DNA of 64,000 nucleotides, taken from contig JAQGDQ010000158.1 of NCBI GenBank assembly GCA_030141605.1, positions 374,001 through 438,000 of the forward strand, read 5' to 3'. Origin of the DNA: Tubiluchus corallicola (Eukaryota > Priapulida > Priapulimorpha > Priapulimorphida > Tubiluchidae). A model generated the notes under the pieces. It was given only the letters and a program-made list of their open reading frames with translations, was not told the origin of the DNA and did not search any database. Of this stretch, positions 58,361 through 64,000 are shown piece by piece. Position 1 is the first letter of the stretch. Every line of letters begins with the position of its first letter. A program made the translations under genes and the position numbers.

Positions 58361-59338
58361 GTAAAAACGGCACAGGTAAAACGGCGTAGGAAAAAATAGC
58401 ACCGTCAAAATGGCACAAATGGAAAAGTAGATAAAAATGCCACAGGAAAAAATGGCACAAATACAAAAGTAGGTAAAAATGCCACAGGAAAAAATGGCAC
58501 ACTTAGTAAAATATGTATTAAATATTTTAATTATTTTGTCTCTGCCAAGAAAGTTATTTTGTCTCTGCTTCAACACGGTTTGCTTGGCTATTTTTGTCTG
58601 TGATGGCACTAAGCCTATTACGCAAAATTAATCTATTTAACAGATTTTCCTAAAACCTTGTGAAGAAAAGCCGGTATTATGCGCCAAAATGGGAATCTTT
58701 TCGCCGGTTCTTTTTTCGCAAAACTTGACCGAATACTACATACAAAAAAGAAACATTCTTGAAGTACTTCGTGGAGGTTTCAGAGGGCGTGTTTAGTACT
58801 TCTTTTTGTTATCTCCACCTGGACGAACAACTACGAGTTAGTTCCAGTTCCATTTAGAGAAATTCTCGCTTGTAAAACTGTGTAACGCTGTCTATAACCG
58901 TTGCTTATTAATGTGTATAGCCGTGTAAGGTGACTTAGTATGTAAATATTTGTCCGTCTACTACCATCGCCAAAATTAATGGTTAAAAAGGTAGCTAAAC
59001 GCTATGTGGAACAGTCGTGCATTATTGATTATAAATCAATTTCATGAACAAATATTTTGTGAGTCTTTTGCTAGTCTATATAATACCAACACAGGTACAT
59101 TTTTGTATGTTTGCTTGTTTATCTTTGTGTTAAATTTCTTGATTCAAAAGCATCAGACGAATAAGTTTAGGATTGTTCGGCTTTTGCAGAGATCTGCTTC
59201 CTAATGAACACATTCTAGTTTTATTATAGAAATTAACTACATAAAAATAACACATGTGCCATTTTCCCACTTTTCCCGCTTTTTCCCACTTCTCCATTTC
59301 TGGCATTTTTTCCTGCGCCACTTTTACCGCGCACCATT
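58361..59338. mobile_element. Inverted-repeat element with GGCACAGG-rich ends
   Basis: 58361-58503 carries repeated AAAATGGCACA and CCACAGGAAAAAATGGCAC units; 59250-59338 carries the reverse complement (GCCATTTTCCCAC and TTTTTTCCTGCGCCACTTTT). The inverted arrangement, about 1 kb apart, suggests a non-autonomous element. Boundaries and class uncertain. Confidence 0.4.
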
Positions 59339-59339
59339 T

Positions 59340-61105
59340 AGAAAAGGCCGCTAGGTTAAAAATTTCGTAGTTTAAAGTGAAAGAAGCGCTGAATAGTTCC
59401 AAGTTCCTAAAATACATTTTCTTTATTAACCAAAAAGCTCGTGAATAAAAAGAGATAGATATTTATACGCAGAACACTGTTCTTACTTGTGTTTTAACTG
59501 CTATAAAAAGAGAAACAATTAATTGTAATGCTAACAAATATATTTTACATATTTACATACACAGACAAGATTAACAACAGTTCAAACAAATAAACACGCA
59601 AACAATATTAATCAGTGTAATCATCCATGTAAACAAATCAAATAATCTATAAATAAGCCGCTTATAGAACGGGGGTAATGTATATGCTCGCTAAACATTA
59701 CTAATGAGTGAGGACGAGAAACAGACTTTTATAACATCTGAAATTCATATGTTATATGCCTAAAAATAAGTAAATTACAGAAGTAAGATCACGTACGCCA
59801 TAAACATTATGATTACCAGGTTAGAGCGGCCACCATCACCCATCCAGAACGCATTAGTTTTTCATAGGCCACGCTATCATATCAAAACCAGAGCGCTATA
59901 TAATATAGTCTGCTGCTCCAGAAGAAAGACAAATATTTCCGGCACAGAGCATAGCGGCCAAGGAATGACGCAGATTTGAGAAAATTGCCAATATATTGCA
60001 CCTAAAGCATGCGCATAGAACTTCTAATGACACATAATACTCATCAAAAGCTGGTAAATAAAAAATTATTTAAACAAAAACCGCACCCAATCTTAAACTG
60101 TAGGTAAAAACAATCTACTCTTTAAAATATTGACAGGAAACATAGCATTTTCTAAAGAGTAACTTACGTGAAACAGTTATTACCACACAAACGTAATTTT
60201 GCATTCGCACCACTAGTTCTTCGCTGTTACATGCATTTTGCCATTCTCTAGTTAGACGGGCACAAACGCCTGCATTTCGGAAAGCGTTGCACAAAAACAG
60301 GTGTTGTACCTCTCAGTTCAGATGTGTTAGTTTGTAGCGAACTGCACGCGTTCGACAGCTTTGAAATTTTAATTTTTGTCTTAAAACTTGCCGAATTTTT
60401 TAGTGATTTTCACAACGTTCAATGCTTTTTACAACACACTGAATATCTTACAGCAACACTGTACTTCAATTTTCGCTTTCGTTAACACGTGCAACATGCT
60501 CGAGGAATTTTTTCCTGTTGAAAATTGTTAGTTTGTGATGCCATCACTAGTTGGGATCGCCCGTGGTTAATCAAAATTTTAATCTATTAGTTAATTATCA
60601 GATTTGCAGTATTAATTGTGTCAAATTGTATGCTTTTTATCGTATAATGGGGTAGCATATGAAAAATCATTCTCCCTTCCTTTAAGGTCTATTGAACGTC
60701 GATTACTAACTTGTGACCTGAGGCAGCTGAGAATGTAAACAAAGTTTCTTACGCAATACTGAAAGTACTTACTTGAAATCATATATAATAACTACATTAA
60801 TATAATAAAAGCTACTAAAGCACGGCATTAATCGTCAATGTTTATTCACAATAATAGCGAACTAAGATTTTCACGCCGGTATCTTTCTGTTTCTCTGCAA
60901 CATAATGCGAAGCGGTGCTGACAAGCCACTGGTATAGCACTGCCTAGTTTTTGCTGCATTACTGTTGTGTTTCTCTATCTTGAGGCCAGTCTTCTCTTAT
61001 TTCAGGCCTGCCCAATGTCTACAACGTGAACGTAATAATCGTATGATGATAATGAACATGAATTTGAATTTATCTACATTTTATTTGCATCAATTATTGG
61101 CTTAA
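59340..61105. other. Intergenic, nothing recognised
   Basis: AT-rich DNA without exon or element signatures that I can support. Confidence 0.4.
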
Positions 61106-61107
61106 GT

Positions 61108-62080
<973 letters not shown>

Positions 62081-63130
62081 GTATCTTTACCAATTCAGTG
62101 TTTTCCTTGACAGTCGAAGAGCGTGTTTTAGTTTAAAGACAGCAGTTACACGGCTTCCTATGCTTTCCTTTCCCAGAATTGTATTGGTCAACTACAAACG
62201 ACTGCTTATACCAACTGTATCTCAGAAAATATGCAAACTTTTAGTATCATTACGACCGCCATATAGTGCAATTGTAATGTAGTTCAACCTGCGTTTCCTG
62301 TCAGCTGGACTCCAAAGGTTTTCAATCATACTTTCAATAAACGTATAGTCCTGCAGTTTATTTCAGCACGGATACTACGATTTAATGGGCTTAAATAAGC
62401 ACTTAACTGCAGTGATTACGAAACTCCTGTTGTGTTAATTGCTGTATTCAATCACGCTCAGGCTAGTACATCAAGCTATTGTGATCCTCGTCATGGCTCG
62501 TTCATACTATGGCAAGCAGAAACAGACTATTCACAACCACACACCCCGCATATTCTATATGCATAAAATACTCTTCTCCATTCAGTATTTTAGACAGTAA
62601 ACAGACACTCGGCCAGAAAGACCACTATGGGTACTTGACTTTCCGATCCATTACCATCCGTATGTGGTCCTACAAGGTCGTCCACATATCCACATGTAGG
62701 ACCTCTTGTAAACGGGTACACAAATGAGCAAAGATATTAAAAGTGCCAAACGAATTAAAAGAACCGCGACTCATCGGCCCTGTTCCCAGTACAATAAATA
62801 GGGCTAAATTATATAAAACTTTATTTATTTGAAGTGGATTGACGTACAGTAATATTACTGATCGGAGCTTTTCCACTGTGCAACAAATACATTTTAGTTG
62901 AGAACAGATATATAGAACTGGTTATCAAGAATATAGTTACATAGATAGTTCGATCAAAAACACAAGTAATTTATTACTTAACAATTAAAATTGAAATATA
63001 TAAAGCCACAGAGTACAGAAGCGATACCAGAAACAATAATTTTCAATGTTCATGATCCTATTACTACAAAAGTATGGCTGCTCAATTACTGGTGTTTAAT
63101 TCAAAAGTCCAAAATTCAAAATAATTCAGA
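62081..63130. other. Intergenic, nothing recognised
   Basis: No supported gene. Some short ORFs; AT-rich. Confidence 0.4.
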
Positions 63131-64000
63131 CTAAGTTCGATATACAATTACACGTACAATCAATTAGCAAACGTTTAGTAGACTTTATATAGTTCTGCAA
63201 CAATTTGAAGAGAATGCCATTGGATGGATGACCTGGTCTGAGTTTATGAAAAATGTCGTTGTAAATAATAGCAGGTCTAGGGTTGGCGTGTAATTCTTGA
63301 GTTATGTGCCGGTAATAACAGAGCTGATCCAATAACAGTGGTTCTATGTATGTCATAGTTTGCACACTCAAAAAAATAATGGCGGGGACTCTCAGTCGAA
63401 TTGTTGCACCTACATGAACGGTCATTAATAATATTCCTGGAAAACAAATCACTTCTTAATTGTGAAAATTGGCAACGAATCTACATGTTGAAATCTCATT
63501 ACTTCAATCATCATTATAGTTAGGGCATACTGATTTAGTACGAACTCCCTATAGGTTCAACAATCTGCTTTTAAAGGCAAATGGAGAAAGGAAAGTCTGT
63601 CAGTTTTCAACTGGTAAACTATTCCATAGGCGAATGCCTTTTTGGAAACAAACTATTATACAACTGTCGTGTAGGCACGTATGTCATGTAGAGCATAGTG
63701 GTTGTTGGGACGAAATTCATTTAATATTATATATTTTTTGAATTATTCCAACGGTTTGAAGTTCACTCCTTATTTTGAATGGTGACACACCAAGAGTTAA
63801 TATTGTGTACGCACGACCCCTTCATCGCCCCAGACATTAGCAACATAGTTGGATACTGCACGCTTTCAATTCTAATGAAATTTTTCGTTGAGCAATTTGA
63901 CCAAATTACAATACCATATTCTATAACAGGTCTAACAAATGCTTTATACGAAGTAATGAAGTCAAATACACACTGTTTATATTTTAGTTGGTGAAAAATA
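63131..64000 (-). mobile_element. LINE relic: RT C-terminal region with zinc knuckle, runs off the right edge
   Basis: The minus strand from the right edge reads YKAFVRPVIEYGIVIWSN and GAMKGSC (thumb region). After frame breaks it reads QLRSDLFSRNIINDRSCRC and ESPRHYFFECANYDIHR, the C-x-C...H...C motif near the C-terminus of CR1/Jockey-type ORF2. Multiple stops and frameshifts; a different copy from the element at 61108-62080, whose RT region would be more N-terminal. Confidence 0.75.

Overview
This is AT-rich animal DNA, probably from an invertebrate. The evidence is coding exons of 45-900 bp bounded by GT/AG splice sites, kilobase-scale introns, terminal-inverted-repeat MITEs with TA or 8-bp target sites, decayed LINE reverse-transcriptase pieces, minisatellites and microsatellites, and three genes of animal families. 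No bacterial genes, operons, rRNA genes or CRISPR arrays are visible. Nearly all long ORFs are chance or repeat ORFs; the real genes had to be assembled by joining exons in phase.

Layout. (1) 798-5145, minus strand: three in-phase exons of a secreted or receptor ectodomain with a three-finger (Ly6/uPAR/TGF-beta-receptor type) cysteine pattern ending in C-C-x5-C-N. No signal peptide, membrane segment or kinase was found, so the gene is partial. (2) 5.2-11.1 kb: intergenic, with a hAT-like MITE and two LINE 3' relics. (3) 11158-34878, plus strand: a 15-exon gene whose C-terminal half matches RAP80/UIMC1, the ubiquitin-binding scaffold of the BRCA1-A DNA-repair complex. It has an Abraxas-interacting-region-like helix, two C2HC zinc fingers and a basic tail. 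The summed CDS is 2565 bp (854 codons plus stop) in the preferred model. Its introns carry three TA-flanked MITE families, an 11-copy 105-bp minisatellite and a striking perfect inverted duplication. (4) 34.9-38.2 kb: convergent intergenic DNA with two related hAT-like elements. (5) 38242-46535, minus strand: a complete 7-exon tetraspanin (314 aa) of the TspanC8 type (ADAM10-partner group), with an unusually long N-terminal tail and one expected loop cysteine missing. (6) 46.5-64 kb: repeat-rich intergenic DNA. It holds an orphan tetraspanin-like exon, minisatellites, giant ATT/ATG microsatellites, a cluster of nuclear-receptor half-sites, MITEs, a tRNA-like relic and two LINE reverse-transcriptase relics on the minus strand. 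Two short coding-like stretches there could not be identified.

The three genes do not form one pathway: one is a nuclear DNA-damage scaffold and the other two are cell-surface or secreted proteins. The genes for RAP80 and the tetraspanin lie tail to tail. All family calls come from reading motifs by eye, and all exon joins from splice consensus plus phase agreement; transcript data would settle them.
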